This document shows, piece after piece, positions 32,826 to 41,156 of a stretch of DNA of 64,000 bases. Numbering within the stretch: the first letter of the stretch is position 1; every line of letters starts with the position of its first letter. The position numbers were made by a program, and so were the translations under genes. A model generated the notes under the pieces. The model was not told the origin of the DNA. It searched no databases and saw only the letters and a program-made list of their open reading frames with translations. The stretch comes from Sutcliffiella cohnii (GTDB lineage Bacteria; Bacillota; Bacilli; Bacillales; Bacillaceae_I): positions 2,844,501-2,908,500 of the forward strand of contig NZ_CP018866.1 of assembly GCF_002250055.1 (NCBI RefSeq). Direction: 5' to 3'.

Positions 32826-33587
32826 CTAACCTTCATTAAATAAATGATGAAAAAGTCTTCCTTTGTCTTCAAAAAATTGTTTCATTATTTGATAGTGGTT
32901 TGTTTCTTCCAATGTTGTTTCCTTCATTCCGTCTGCCGTTAATTCGATTATTTTAGCATTAGGATAGCCCATTATGATAGGGGAATGAGTAGAGATAATA
33001 AACTGAGATCCTTCATTGACTAATTCATGTATACGGGCGAGCATGGACATCTGTCTTAACGGAGAAAGTGCGGCTTCCGGCTCATCTAAAATATATAAAC
33101 CATTCCCATAAAACCGATTCATAAATGCTGCAAAGAATGACTCACCGTGTGAAAGTTGATGAAGTGGTTTCCCACCAAATGAGTCGACAATTTTTGATCC
33201 TCCTTGAGGTTCACTATCTAGCTCCTCAATATGGGTTGCCACATTATAATAAGATTCGGCACGAAAGAAAAAGCTGTCCTCTGATCTAAAAGGACCCCTT
33301 GCAATCCTTAAGTATTCATGTAGGTTAGAATGAGAATCATAATTAGAGAAGTTAAAGTTCAAAGACCCTCCTTCAGGATTAAAACCTAGAGCTACTGCAA
33401 CCCCTTCAAGTAGAGTAGACTTCCCCATGCCGTTTTCACCTACAATAAAAGTTACATTCGGATGAAAGCGTAACTTCTCAAAATTACGAATAACAGGTAA
33501 ATTAAGCGGAAATCTTTCGTAATTGTATATATTTTCAGCCTTTAAGCTAACGTATTTAACATATTGAGAAACACTGTCTAATTTCAC
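32826..33587 (-). CDS. Stand-alone ABC/AAA-type ATPase (COG3910-like)
   Basis: GTG 33587 is preferred, with AGAGGTG 6 nt upstream. The product of about 253 residues has Walker A VGENGMGKST, a signature-like LSHGES, Walker B LYILDEPEAALS and an H-loop STHSP. It has no membrane domain and no long coiled coil. This layout is that of the predicted stand-alone ATPases related to RecF/SMC heads, which occur singly or as parts of defence and repair systems. No partner gene (nuclease or toxin) is adjacent, so a role cannot be assigned. Confidence 0.8.
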   Translation of the reverse strand: MKLDSVSQYVKYVSLKAENIYNYERFPLNLPVIRNFEKLRFHPNVTFIVGENGMGKSTLLEGVAVALGFNPEGGSLNFNFSNYDSHSNLHEYLRIARGPFRSEDSFFFRAESYYNVATHIEELDSEPQGGSKIVDSFGGKPLHQLSHGESFFAAFMNRFYGNGLYILDEPEAALSPLRQMSMLARIHELVNEGSQFIISTHSPIIMGYPNAKIIELTADGMKETTLEETNHYQIMKQFFEDKGRLFHHLFNEG

Positions 33588-33665
33588 TCTATACACCTCT
33601 TAATTAAAAACATAATCGTATCTATAGTTCTATCGTACTTGTAGAAATACCTGCTTATTTAAAGA

Positions 33666-33698
33666 TATCTTGAATTCGAGATAATTTTATGGTATATT
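33666..33698 (+). promoter_or_regulatory. MhqR-type operator overlapping a sigma-A promoter
   Basis: The palindrome TATCTTGAATTCGAGATA (33666-33683) closely matches the MhqR box of B. subtilis (TATCT-CGAATTCG-AGATA). Its centre supplies the -35 TTGAAT (33670-33675). After exactly 17 nt comes the -10 TATATT (33693-33698). Binding of MhqR would block the promoter until quinones or other electrophiles inactivate it. Confidence 0.75.
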
Positions 33699-33747
33699 AA
33701 AAGTATAAATTACTTAACTATTTTTTCCTATAAAAGGAGGAGCTATT

Positions 33748-34716
33748 ATGCAATTTTTAGGCATTCATCATGTTTCCTTATTAACTTCTAACGCAGAAGA
33801 AAATTATAGATTTTTTACAAAAGTACTTGGTATGCGCTTAGTAAAGAAAACCGTTAATCAAGATAATACTCAATCCTATCACCTTTTTTATGGCGATGCG
33901 AAAGGAAACCCTGGAACCGAAATTACATTTTTCGATATTGCTGGCCTTGGTAGAACGTATGAAGGGGTTTCTAGTATTTCTTCTACAGGGTTAAGAGTAA
34001 AAGATACAGAAGCATTAATGTTTTGGAAAAAGCGTTTTACAGAAATAGGGGTAAAACATGAAGAAATAGTGAAAAGAGCAGGTCGCGACTCTCTACTTTT
34101 TCAAGATTCAGAAGGCACTAAATTAATATTAGTTGCTGATAATGGTGAAAAAGGTGTTGCACCTGGTGTACCTTGGGAACGAGAAGATATACCATCTAAA
34201 TATGCTATCATCGGACTTGGCCCAGTCACTTTAACAGTGAAAGAAATATTACCTACAGCTGCCATTTTAACGAATGTGATGGGGTTCCGCCACATTGGCT
34301 CTTATCCATCTTTAAAAGGCGACTATGCTCCAATTGAAGTTTATGCAACAGGTGAAGGGGGATCAGGTGCAGAGGTTCATATTGAAGCAAGACCTGATTT
34401 ACCGCGCGAACGACCAGGAAGAGGTTCTGTTCATCATGTCGCATTCCGCATTCCGAACGAAGAGGAGTATAATAGATGGGTAGAAAAATTGAAAGCTACC
34501 CGCCTACCAAACTCTGGTCGGGTAGATCGTTACTATTTCAAAGCTTTTTATTTCAGAGAGCCGAACGGTATACTTTTTGAGCTTTCTACTGACACACCTG
34601 GATTCGATGCTGATGAACCAATTGAAACATTAGGCGAAAAATTAGCACTACCTCCATTTCTTGAATCGAAAAGAGCGGAAATAGAAGCTAGTTTACGACC
34701 TTTAGAATTAAACTAG
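33748..34716 (+). CDS. Ring-cleaving dioxygenase, MhqA/MhqE/MhqO type
   Basis: This 322-residue type-I extradiol dioxygenase has two VOC modules. The first starts FLGIHHVSLLT (His metal ligand at residue 7-8), the second contains GRGSVHHVAFRIP, and the Glu ligand lies in GILFELST. B. subtilis homologues MhqA/E/O detoxify 2-methylhydroquinone and catechol and are repressed by MhqR. The MhqR-like operator at the promoter supports the same regulation here. Which paralogue it equals cannot be decided. AAAGGAGGAG precedes ATG 33748. Confidence 0.9.
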   Translation: MQFLGIHHVSLLTSNAEENYRFFTKVLGMRLVKKTVNQDNTQSYHLFYGDAKGNPGTEITFFDIAGLGRTYEGVSSISSTGLRVKDTEALMFWKKRFTEIGVKHEEIVKRAGRDSLLFQDSEGTKLILVADNGEKGVAPGVPWEREDIPSKYAIIGLGPVTLTVKEILPTAAILTNVMGFRHIGSYPSLKGDYAPIEVYATGEGGSGAEVHIEARPDLPRERPGRGSVHHVAFRIPNEEEYNRWVEKLKATRLPNSGRVDRYYFKAFYFREPNGILFELSTDTPGFDADEPIETLGEKLALPPFLESKRAEIEASLRPLELN

Positions 34717-34764
34717 GAAAGTATCATAGGATTTTCTTTCTGAGTCGTGCATAAAAAACAGGAT

Positions 34765-34802
34765 AAAAGCAGTTGATTCGTATAGGAATCAACTGCTTTT
34801 TA
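34765..34802. terminator. Strong bidirectional terminator
   Basis: AAAAGCAGTTGATTC (34765-34779) pairs perfectly with GAATCAACTGCTTTT (34786-34800). It separates the dioxygenase gene from the convergent signal peptidase gene. Confidence 0.9.
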
Positions 34803-34823
34803 AGTTCGAGAAGGCTCTAGTCT

Positions 34824-35441
34824 TTAGAAAAAACTAATCTTATCAAATGGATAAAAGCGCATAACTACTTTTCCAAGCACATTTTCTGTAGGAACAGGAC
34901 CGATATTTCTACTATCCTTACTCCCATTTCGGTTATCTCCCATTACGAATAGATGCCCTTCTTCAATCGTAATAGGGCCAAAATTATTTTGTATAGAGCT
35001 ATCTAAATACTCTTCCTCTAGTGCTTCACCGTTGCGATACACGATACCATCTCTACATTGTAACGTATCTCCTGCTTTACCGATGACTCGCTTTACCCAG
35101 TACGTTTCCTCACCTTCACTATTTCCACCACTAATAGAACGTATTATCGGGCTTTCAAGAAACTGATCTTTTATTGTTGTTGTATCTAATACATCACTAT
35201 TTATAATAACGACATCACCATAATTAGGCTCTGCACCAAGTAAATAAGGGCTTTTGAACACCATTACTTTATCACCAACTTTTTCATTATCAAAAGGATC
35301 CTTTCCCTCTAACGTTGGCTCCATCGAGCTACCACTCACAGTGAATGGTTGCATAATAAAAACAGTCAATAAAACAGAGATCGTAAAAGCTACTAATAAT
35401 GCCTTTCCCCATTCTAAACTTTCAAGTAAAATTCGTTTCAT
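34824..35441 (-). CDS. Type I signal peptidase
   Basis: This protein of about 205 residues has one N-terminal membrane helix (about residues 13-32) followed by the catalytic serine in SGSSMEPTL and the general-base lysine in YWVKRVIGKAGD. The conserved GDNRNGSKDSR box is near the C-terminus. It cleaves signal peptides on the outer face of the membrane. The start could be ATG 35441 or the preceding TTG 35444. ATG 35453 is excluded because GAGG abuts it. The loop between Ser and Lys is longer than in SipS. Confidence 0.92.
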   Translation of the reverse strand: MKRILLESLEWGKALLVAFTISVLLTVFIMQPFTVSGSSMEPTLEGKDPFDNEKVGDKVMVFKSPYLLGAEPNYGDVVIINSDVLDTTTIKDQFLESPIIRSISGGNSEGEETYWVKRVIGKAGDTLQCRDGIVYRNGEALEEEYLDSSIQNNFGPITIEEGHLFVMGDNRNGSKDSRNIGPVPTENVLGKVVMRFYPFDKISFF

Positions 35442-35736
35442 CAAAAATGTCATCCTCTCTCTAAATATACATTCTTCATCTACTGTGAAATTCCTCTAAT
35501 TTGTTATTTAGTAATTTATAAATGACCCATCTTTCCTATTTACGGGATGAATACCACCTTGCCTCTAAAACATAATTTTTATCACCTGTAACAATTCTCT
35601 CATGAAAATCTAATATAACTTCGAAAATGTTGACGGAATCATATTTCAGCTCATTTTACACGAAGATATCATTTGCAATCTGTTTAGAAGCATGTTTCAA
35701 TAAAGAGACGCTGAAATTAAGAAATGAGGTATAAAC

Positions 35737-36462
35737 ATGAAAAAGAAATTAATCGTTTTATTAGTTGCTTTTATTACAGCACTATTTTTAGCTGCATGTA
35801 ACAATGATACTAATAATGAAGAAGCAGGAACCGATGAAAATCAAGAATCAACTGTAACGAAAGAAGATATTGAAAATATAGAAGATGACCAAGTAGTTGC
35901 AACTGTTAATGGTAAGGAAATTTTCGGTCGTGATTTCCATATGATGTATAACACAACGGTGATGATGTTTGGTGGACAAGAATTAGAGCCAGGCATGATG
36001 ATGGAACAAACGATGAATGCATTAATTGAACAAGAGGTGTTAATGCAAGAGGTTGAAGAAAAAGGTTATACAGTTTCTGACGAAGAAGTGGAAGAATATT
36101 TAAACAGTGAAGTAATTGTAAACTTCGAGAGTGAAGAAGCATTTTTAGAGCAATTAGAAGGAACTCCATATACGTTAGACACGTATAAAGATCAATTAGC
36201 AAAATCATTAGCTATTGATGCCTATGTTCAAGGTGAATTATCTGCTGAAGTATCTGATGAAGATGTGAGAGCATACTACGATGATGCTGTTGCTCAAATT
36301 GAAAGTGAGAATGAAGAAAGCGAAGAAAAAGCGGACATTCCACCTTTTGAAGAGCTAGAAGAAGACATTAGAGCTTATTTAGAAGAAAACAACATTAATC
36401 AACAGTTAAATGTTATGGTAGTAGACTTAATGGAAACTGCTGAAGTAGAGCGTTTAGTGTAA
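35737..36462 (+). CDS. SurA-N-domain lipoprotein without a parvulin domain
   Basis: The 241-residue lipoprotein has lipobox LAAC (Cys21) and a linker rich in Asn/Glu. A SurA/PrsA-type N-terminal domain follows (VVATVNGKEIFGRDFHMMY ... NALIEQEVLMQEVEEKGYTVSDEEVEEYL). It then goes directly into the C-terminal helical part (FEELEEDIRAYLEENNINQQLNVMVVDLM). The parvulin prolyl isomerase domain normally between these parts in PrsA is missing, so it is probably a chaperone-only foldase on the outer membrane face. Confidence 0.82.
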   Translation: MKKKLIVLLVAFITALFLAACNNDTNNEEAGTDENQESTVTKEDIENIEDDQVVATVNGKEIFGRDFHMMYNTTVMMFGGQELEPGMMMEQTMNALIEQEVLMQEVEEKGYTVSDEEVEEYLNSEVIVNFESEEAFLEQLEGTPYTLDTYKDQLAKSLAIDAYVQGELSAEVSDEDVRAYYDDAVAQIESENEESEEKADIPPFEELEEDIRAYLEENNINQQLNVMVVDLMETAEVERLV

Positions 36463-36483
36463 TAAACGAACATAAATGACTAG

Positions 36484-36515
36484 ACCCACGGTGAAATACC
36501 GTGGGTTTTATTTTC
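36484..36515. terminator. Terminator after the SurA-like lipoprotein gene
   Basis: ACCCACGGT (36484-36492) pairs with ACCGTGGGT (36498-36506), followed by TTTATTTT on the plus strand. Confidence 0.88.
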
Positions 36516-36525
36516 GTTAAAAACT

Positions 36526-37629
36526 CTAAACTGCTTTTCTCTCCATTATATTTAACCCAATTCCCATACAAATAACACCAAACGTAAAGAGGATAGACGT
36601 AGGTAATAAAAATTGGTCAAAACTCCAATTTAAATAGGTTGCTCCTTTTAGCATTTCCATTCCGTAAAATAACGGTACTACTTTTGATAGTGCCATCATA
36701 ATTTCTGACTGAACAATTTCAATCGGCCAATAAGCCCCACCAATCATCGCCATACTAACAGCTAATAATGGAATTAATGCATTCAATTGTCTAGGATTTT
36801 TCACGAAAGCGCTTATTAGCACACCAAGTGAAGTTATAGCAAATAGAAACGGAATGATAACTAGTAAACTTTTTGTAAATCCTCCGTAAAAATCTACTCC
36901 TAATCCGTACTGAAAAACATTAAAAATAATAAATAACTGTAAATAACCTAGCATTAACGAGAAAACGATATGCCCTAAATACATTTGCATTTTAGAGAGT
37001 GGCGATAGCAATACCCGATTCCATATCCCCTCACTTTTCTGTTGAACGATGGCACTTACAGTAAATGTAACAGTATAAAAAACAAAAAATAAAGAGAAGC
37101 CGAATAAAGATTGTAATGATTGATCGTAAATAAAATCATCTTTGTTAAAACTTGTTTCTTGAATCGGATATAAAGCTTTAGACTGCTCTAATTGGTTCAT
37201 TATTTCATTAGGTGCTTTGTTTAATTGATTAGCCGCGTTCAATACAGTTGATACCTTAATTAAATTTGAATATAAGTGAGCTTCTAATAACATAACTTCT
37301 GATGTTTGTGCCCCTGTTGTTATCGTAAAACTATCCCTTTTTAAGTTGACGGCTAGATCAATACTATTCTCATTTAAAAGCTCTTCCACTTTCTCTCTAC
37401 TTGTTACTTCAAGCAAATAATCTCCAGTATTATTTAATAATGGTACAATCTCCAACAATTCTTCAGTGGAAAGCTCCGTTGAATAGGTTGGGATGATCTT
37501 TTGTGAGCCTGATTGAAGCTGAGAGGATCCTAGTATACTCCCGAAAAGAATAGTTAATAAAATCATTCCAATTACAGTAAATGGCTGGTGAATGATATGT
37601 TGAATATGATTTTTTATGATAGCATACAT
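36526..37629 (-). CDS. ABC-2 permease, LnrN-like
   Basis: ATG 37629 overlaps the stop codon of the preceding permease (TAATG) and has AAGGAG 9 nt upstream; longer starts would lie inside that gene. The protein of about 367 residues has one N-terminal helix, an extracytoplasmic domain of about 140 residues and five or six C-terminal helices, the standard ABC-2 exporter layout. With the ATPase and the other permease it forms a heteromeric exporter like LnrLMN (YfiLMN) of B. subtilis, which gives resistance to linearmycin-type polyenes. The substrate here is inferred. Confidence 0.8.
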   Translation of the reverse strand: MYAIIKNHIQHIIHQPFTVIGMILLTILFGSILGSSQLQSGSQKIIPTYSTELSTEELLEIVPLLNNTGDYLLEVTSREKVEELLNENSIDLAVNLKRDSFTITTGAQTSEVMLLEAHLYSNLIKVSTVLNAANQLNKAPNEIMNQLEQSKALYPIQETSFNKDDFIYDQSLQSLFGFSLFFVFYTVTFTVSAIVQQKSEGIWNRVLLSPLSKMQMYLGHIVFSLMLGYLQLFIIFNVFQYGLGVDFYGGFTKSLLVIIPFLFAITSLGVLISAFVKNPRQLNALIPLLAVSMAMIGGAYWPIEIVQSEIMMALSKVVPLFYGMEMLKGATYLNWSFDQFLLPTSILFTFGVICMGIGLNIMERKAV

Positions 37630-38888
37630 TACGCAACACTCCTTTTCGGAAAAAAGATAAGGGCTAAAAGACTTAAACCAATAGCCGTTATCAATAAAAC
37701 TACTACGTATAGTTGTATATCCGCCCACTGACTATTCTCTTGCATGACAGCTAAATATGCCTTTAATGCAGCTCCATTTGGCGTAAAGCCACCTATTTTC
37801 CATAACGTTTCTGATATTGCTTTCCAACTTATAAAACTCCCCCCAACGAGGGCTAATATGGTGACAATTAAATTAGAAAAAAGCGATGAAGCTCTTTCGG
37901 TATTAAAACGGAAATTTAACGTTGTAAACAGGACAGAAAAACTACCAACGACAAAGCTAATACATAAAGTAACAATCGAAAATAAAATAATATTATCCCA
38001 ATGTACACCATAGATAAGAGAACTCAGGCCAAATAATATACATAATTGAATAAATGATAGCACTGTCCCCGTTAACCATTTACTAAAAATATAAAATGAC
38101 GGTGATACATTTGATAGTAAAATCCGGTGAAACACAAATTGTTGTTTTTCATATAGAGCATATGCTGCCACAAAAGAAGCTACATACAAAACGAACATGA
38201 CACTCATTCCAACAGCATAATATTCAAAGGATGAGATTGGTTGAGACCCCTTTAATGTAACAACCTCCCCTTCAATGTTCGGTATCGAAATAGTTTGAAA
38301 TGCACCCGTTTCCGCAAATTCCTTTCCTATTATCGTATTTAATTGAAACTGTTCCATATAGCTTTCAACAACGTTAGAAACGACCGTAGCTTCTAACCCT
38401 TTTGCATTATTTAATGATAAAGAAAGTAATGGCAATGTATCCTCTTCATTTAAAAAAATGTTCTTCCATGTCGCTAAACGATATCCTTTTGGAAAAGAAA
38501 GTACAGCTGAAAACTGTGAGGAATCTAGTGCTTCTTTCTCATCCTCCATCATGATCACTTTAAAAATGGTCGTGCTCTCAAACACTTCATTTACTAACAT
38601 ATCTTGAATGGATAGACTTTCAGCAGTTGTTATCATCGTATCAACAGCTGAAGTTGGGAAACCCTCTTCTTTTAAAATAGTTAACAACTCTTCTTTTTCC
38701 GCTTCCATATCACCATTATCAACAACAGCAACTTTCACATTTAACACTTCTTCACTTTCATTCATTACCGCTCCTAGAGCAAATCCTAAAATGGTAATTA
38801 AAAGAAATGGCATAAATAATAGGAGGGTAACTTCCTTTTTATCTCGGATTACTTGTATCATATCTTTTTTCAATAGTGTTTTAATCAT
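37629..38888 (-). CDS. ABC-2 permease, LnrM-like
   Basis: The 419-residue permease has the pattern of helix (residues 17-38), large extracytoplasmic loop (about 40-230) and a cluster of six helices to the C-terminus (FFPKRSVA). The start at 38888 is preceded by AGGAGGTGA. Its 1-nt overlap with the second permease indicates coupled translation and equimolar subunits. The group resembles the LnrM/NatB-type permeases of drug exporters. Confidence 0.82.
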   Translation of the reverse strand: MIKTLLKKDMIQVIRDKKEVTLLLFMPFLLITILGFALGAVMNESEEVLNVKVAVVDNGDMEAEKEELLTILKEEGFPTSAVDTMITTAESLSIQDMLVNEVFESTTIFKVIMMEDEKEALDSSQFSAVLSFPKGYRLATWKNIFLNEEDTLPLLSLSLNNAKGLEATVVSNVVESYMEQFQLNTIIGKEFAETGAFQTISIPNIEGEVVTLKGSQPISSFEYYAVGMSVMFVLYVASFVAAYALYEKQQFVFHRILLSNVSPSFYIFSKWLTGTVLSFIQLCILFGLSSLIYGVHWDNIILFSIVTLCISFVVGSFSVLFTTLNFRFNTERASSLFSNLIVTILALVGGSFISWKAISETLWKIGGFTPNGAALKAYLAVMQENSQWADIQLYVVVLLITAIGLSLLALIFFPKRSVA

Positions 38889-38902
38889 ATAAAAATCACC
38901 TC

Positions 38903-39835
38903 CTAATCTCTTAAAACTCTACCGGTAAGATGTAAAAACACATCTTCTAATGTTGGTGTTTTTATTTGAATACCTTTTATAACAGCTTCTGTATCTTTAG
39001 CAATTTGAAAAATATCCTCTAGAACATTTACTTCCCGAGGAGCAAGAATAATGACTTGATTTTCTTTAGATGTAACAGACGAAGTTGTAATATGTTGGGA
39101 CAGTTTATTGATAAAATCGATATTTTCATTTTCTAACTGTATTTCAACAGCATGCTCTGATGCTAAAATATTTAGCACTTCTTCTTTCGTACCAGAGGCA
39201 ATAATCTCTCCACGATCCATAATATAAATCCGGTCACATAGAAACTCTACTTCTTCCATGTAATGACTCGTATATAAAACTGTCATTCCTTTTTCCTTGT
39301 TTAGCCTCTTGACGGTTTCTAAAATATAATTGCGAGATTGAGGGTCGATGCCAACTGTCGGCTCATCCATAATTAATAACTCTGGTTCATGTAGAAGCGC
39401 AACAGCTATGTTCAATCTTCTTTTCATCCCACCCGAAAAAGTTTTCACTTTATCTTTTTTCCTATTCTCTAATCCAACAAGCTGTAATGTCTCGGCAATC
39501 TTTGTTTTCAGTTCTCCTTTTGAAAGGTTGTAAATACGACCGAAGAATTCCATATTTTCATAAGCTGTTAAATCTTGGAAAATAGCTATTTCTTGAGGCA
39601 CTACCCCTAAAATGGAACGTAAATGCTGTGGTTGTGTTTCAATGCTTTCTCCTTTAAGTAATACTTCTCCGCTTGTTGGTTGGACTAGAGAGGATAACAT
39701 CGAAATGGTCGTAGATTTCCCAGCCCCATTTGGCCCTAACAGTCCTACCGATTCGCCCTTTTCCAAATACAAATTTATTCCTCTAACTGCCTCATGCTTT
39801 TTAAAAGACTTTGTTAAATGAATGGCCTCTAACAT
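38903..39835 (-). CDS. ABC transporter ATPase, LnrL-like
   Basis: This 310-residue ATPase has Walker A GPNGAGKST, Q-loop VVPQ, signature FSGGMKRR, Walker B LLIMDEP and the H-switch TSHYM. The C-terminal extension with TLEDVFLHLTGR is the drug-exporter (DrrA-like) tail. It leads the three-gene exporter operon. Its promoter region contains a 29-bp imperfect dyad that could bind the response regulator encoded upstream. Confidence 0.88.
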   Translation of the reverse strand: MLEAIHLTKSFKKHEAVRGINLYLEKGESVGLLGPNGAGKSTTISMLSSLVQPTSGEVLLKGESIETQPQHLRSILGVVPQEIAIFQDLTAYENMEFFGRIYNLSKGELKTKIAETLQLVGLENRKKDKVKTFSGGMKRRLNIAVALLHEPELLIMDEPTVGIDPQSRNYILETVKRLNKEKGMTVLYTSHYMEEVEFLCDRIYIMDRGEIIASGTKEEVLNILASEHAVEIQLENENIDFINKLSQHITTSSVTSKENQVIILAPREVNVLEDIFQIAKDTEAVIKGIQIKTPTLEDVFLHLTGRVLRD

Positions 39836-39904
39836 GATAATATCGCTCCTTTATTATTTCTAATTACATTTTAACTGTTAGGAAAACGGCAGAGTACTAC
39901 TGAG

Positions 39905-39933
39905 AGTCATTACTTTTAATAGAAATAGTGACT
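39905..39933. promoter_or_regulatory. 29-bp imperfect dyad, candidate response-regulator site
   Basis: The stretch begins AGTCA and ends TGACT and is palindromic over most of its 29 positions. It lies 70-100 nt upstream of the ABC operon start and 40 nt from the terminator of the upstream operon. This is where the NarL-type regulator at 40.5 kb would be expected to bind. The link is inferred from position only. Confidence 0.4.
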
Positions 39934-39973
39934 AAAGTAATGGTTTGGAGGAATGACTGGAGGAAAAATCTTA

Positions 39974-40005
39974 TAAAAAAACATCCCAACAATAATGTCA
40001 GGATG
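39974..40005 (-). terminator. Terminator after the DUF4181 gene
   Basis: On the minus strand CATCC-TGACA pairs with TGTTG-GGATG (two wobble pairs) and is followed by a run of seven T. It separates the two-component operon from the ABC operon. Confidence 0.7.
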
Positions 40006-40088
40006 CTTTGTTAGTTTTATAAATGATTACATTGGAAAATCTAAGTACTACCTTCTTGAAGTAACGTCTAGCACCGGCACTTTTCTTC

Positions 40089-40493
40089 TTATGAAACTAG
40101 TTTTGTTATTACATCAAACCGGATCAGTAGAGTAATAATAATAACTCCTAACAGAACATCACTAACGGTAAGAATAGAATGTTTAGGGGTAGCTGACTTT
40201 TTCCATTCGAAATATGCTTGTATACTACCTTGTATAACGATAAATCCCGACATAGCAAGTAACATAAGGTTAATTGAGTAGTTATGAAATACACTAAAGT
40301 AAAGAACAATAAAAATAACAACTGTATTCGCAATTCTCACGATCCAATCGAGTTTGCGGTGAAGCGAGTTTACGTGATTATAAGAGAATATTTTCTTTTT
40401 TTCTATCTTATATATTTTTCTTAAAACTCCATGTATTGCAAAATTCACAATAAATATTGATAAAATAATAACCCCTATCATCAACCAGTTCAT
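40089..40493 (-). CDS. DUF4181 membrane protein
   Basis: ATG 40493 is used, because the GAGGGG site is 6 nt before it and abuts the earlier ATGs. The product of about 134 residues has four hydrophobic helices (about 3-22, 54-70, 77-96 and 112-129). The family-like motif KKKIFSYNHVNSLHRKLDWIVRI matches DUF4181 proteins. Function is unknown. It is encoded between the response regulator and the ABC genes and is not a member of the B. subtilis lnr operon. Confidence 0.75.
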   Translation of the reverse strand: MNWLMIGVIILSIFIVNFAIHGVLRKIYKIEKKKIFSYNHVNSLHRKLDWIVRIANTVVIFIVLYFSVFHNYSINLMLLAMSGFIVIQGSIQAYFEWKKSATPKHSILTVSDVLLGVIIITLLIRFDVITKLVS

Positions 40494-40517
40494 ATACATC
40501 CCCTCCCCCATGTTTGC

Positions 40518-41156
40518 TCATTCACACAACCCTGATTTAATTGCATAAATAGCTAATTGGGTACGATCACGTAAATACAATTTTTGTAGCATATGAGTTA
40601 TATTATTTTTCACTGTTCCTATCGAAAGAAATAATGCATCGGCTATTTCTTGATTGTTTTTCCCTTCTCCGACTAGTTTCAATATGGAGATTTCTCTTGA
40701 TGTAAGGGAAGGGTCCAATTGTACTTGCATTTTGTTTTTCGAGAATAGTTTCGGGACCACTTTAGCAGCAACAGTAGCATCAATCATGATTCCACCTTCG
40801 TAAGCAGTTTGGATAGATTCGCGTAATTTTCTTGCATCTGCTGTCTTCAGTAAAAAACCAGCAGCACCTAGCTTTAGTGCTTCCATAACATATTCATCAT
40901 CTTCAAATGTAGTTAAAATTAAAATGATTGCATTAGGATATTGTTTTTTTAATAGTTTGGTTGCTTCCAATCCGTTCATTTCTGGCATTCTAATATCCAT
41001 TAAAACGACATCCACTATATGCTTCTCATAAAGCTCAACGGCTTCTTTCCCATTTCCAGCTTCCGCTACCACAGTCATTTGCTCATCTTGCTCTATCATT
41101 AACTTGAGACCTTGTCTAACGAGCAATTGGTCTTCTACTAGTAAGATATGTATCAT
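40518..41156 (-). CDS. NarL/FixJ-family response regulator, LnrK-like
   Basis: The 212-residue regulator has a receiver domain, with the phospho-acceptor Asp in VVLMDIRMPEMNG (about residue 54), Thr in LTTFEDD and Lys in LLKTADA. A LuxR-type helix-turn-helix follows (LTSREISILKLVGEGKNNQEIADALF ... VKNNITHMLQKL). It overlaps the sensor kinase gene by 4 nt. It probably activates the downstream ABC exporter operon, as LnrK does in B. subtilis. Confidence 0.92.
   Translation of the reverse strand: MIHILLVEDQLLVRQGLKLMIEQDEQMTVVAEAGNGKEAVELYEKHIVDVVLMDIRMPEMNGLEATKLLKKQYPNAIILILTTFEDDEYVMEALKLGAAGFLLKTADARKLRESIQTAYEGGIMIDATVAAKVVPKLFSKNKMQVQLDPSLTSREISILKLVGEGKNNQEIADALFLSIGTVKNNITHMLQKLYLRDRTQLAIYAIKSGLCE

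Noticed and set aside
32826-33587. Defence system built around the stand-alone ATPase
   Set aside because: No nuclease, toxin or methylase partner is adjacent; the neighbours are namA and an MhqR-type dioxygenase gene.
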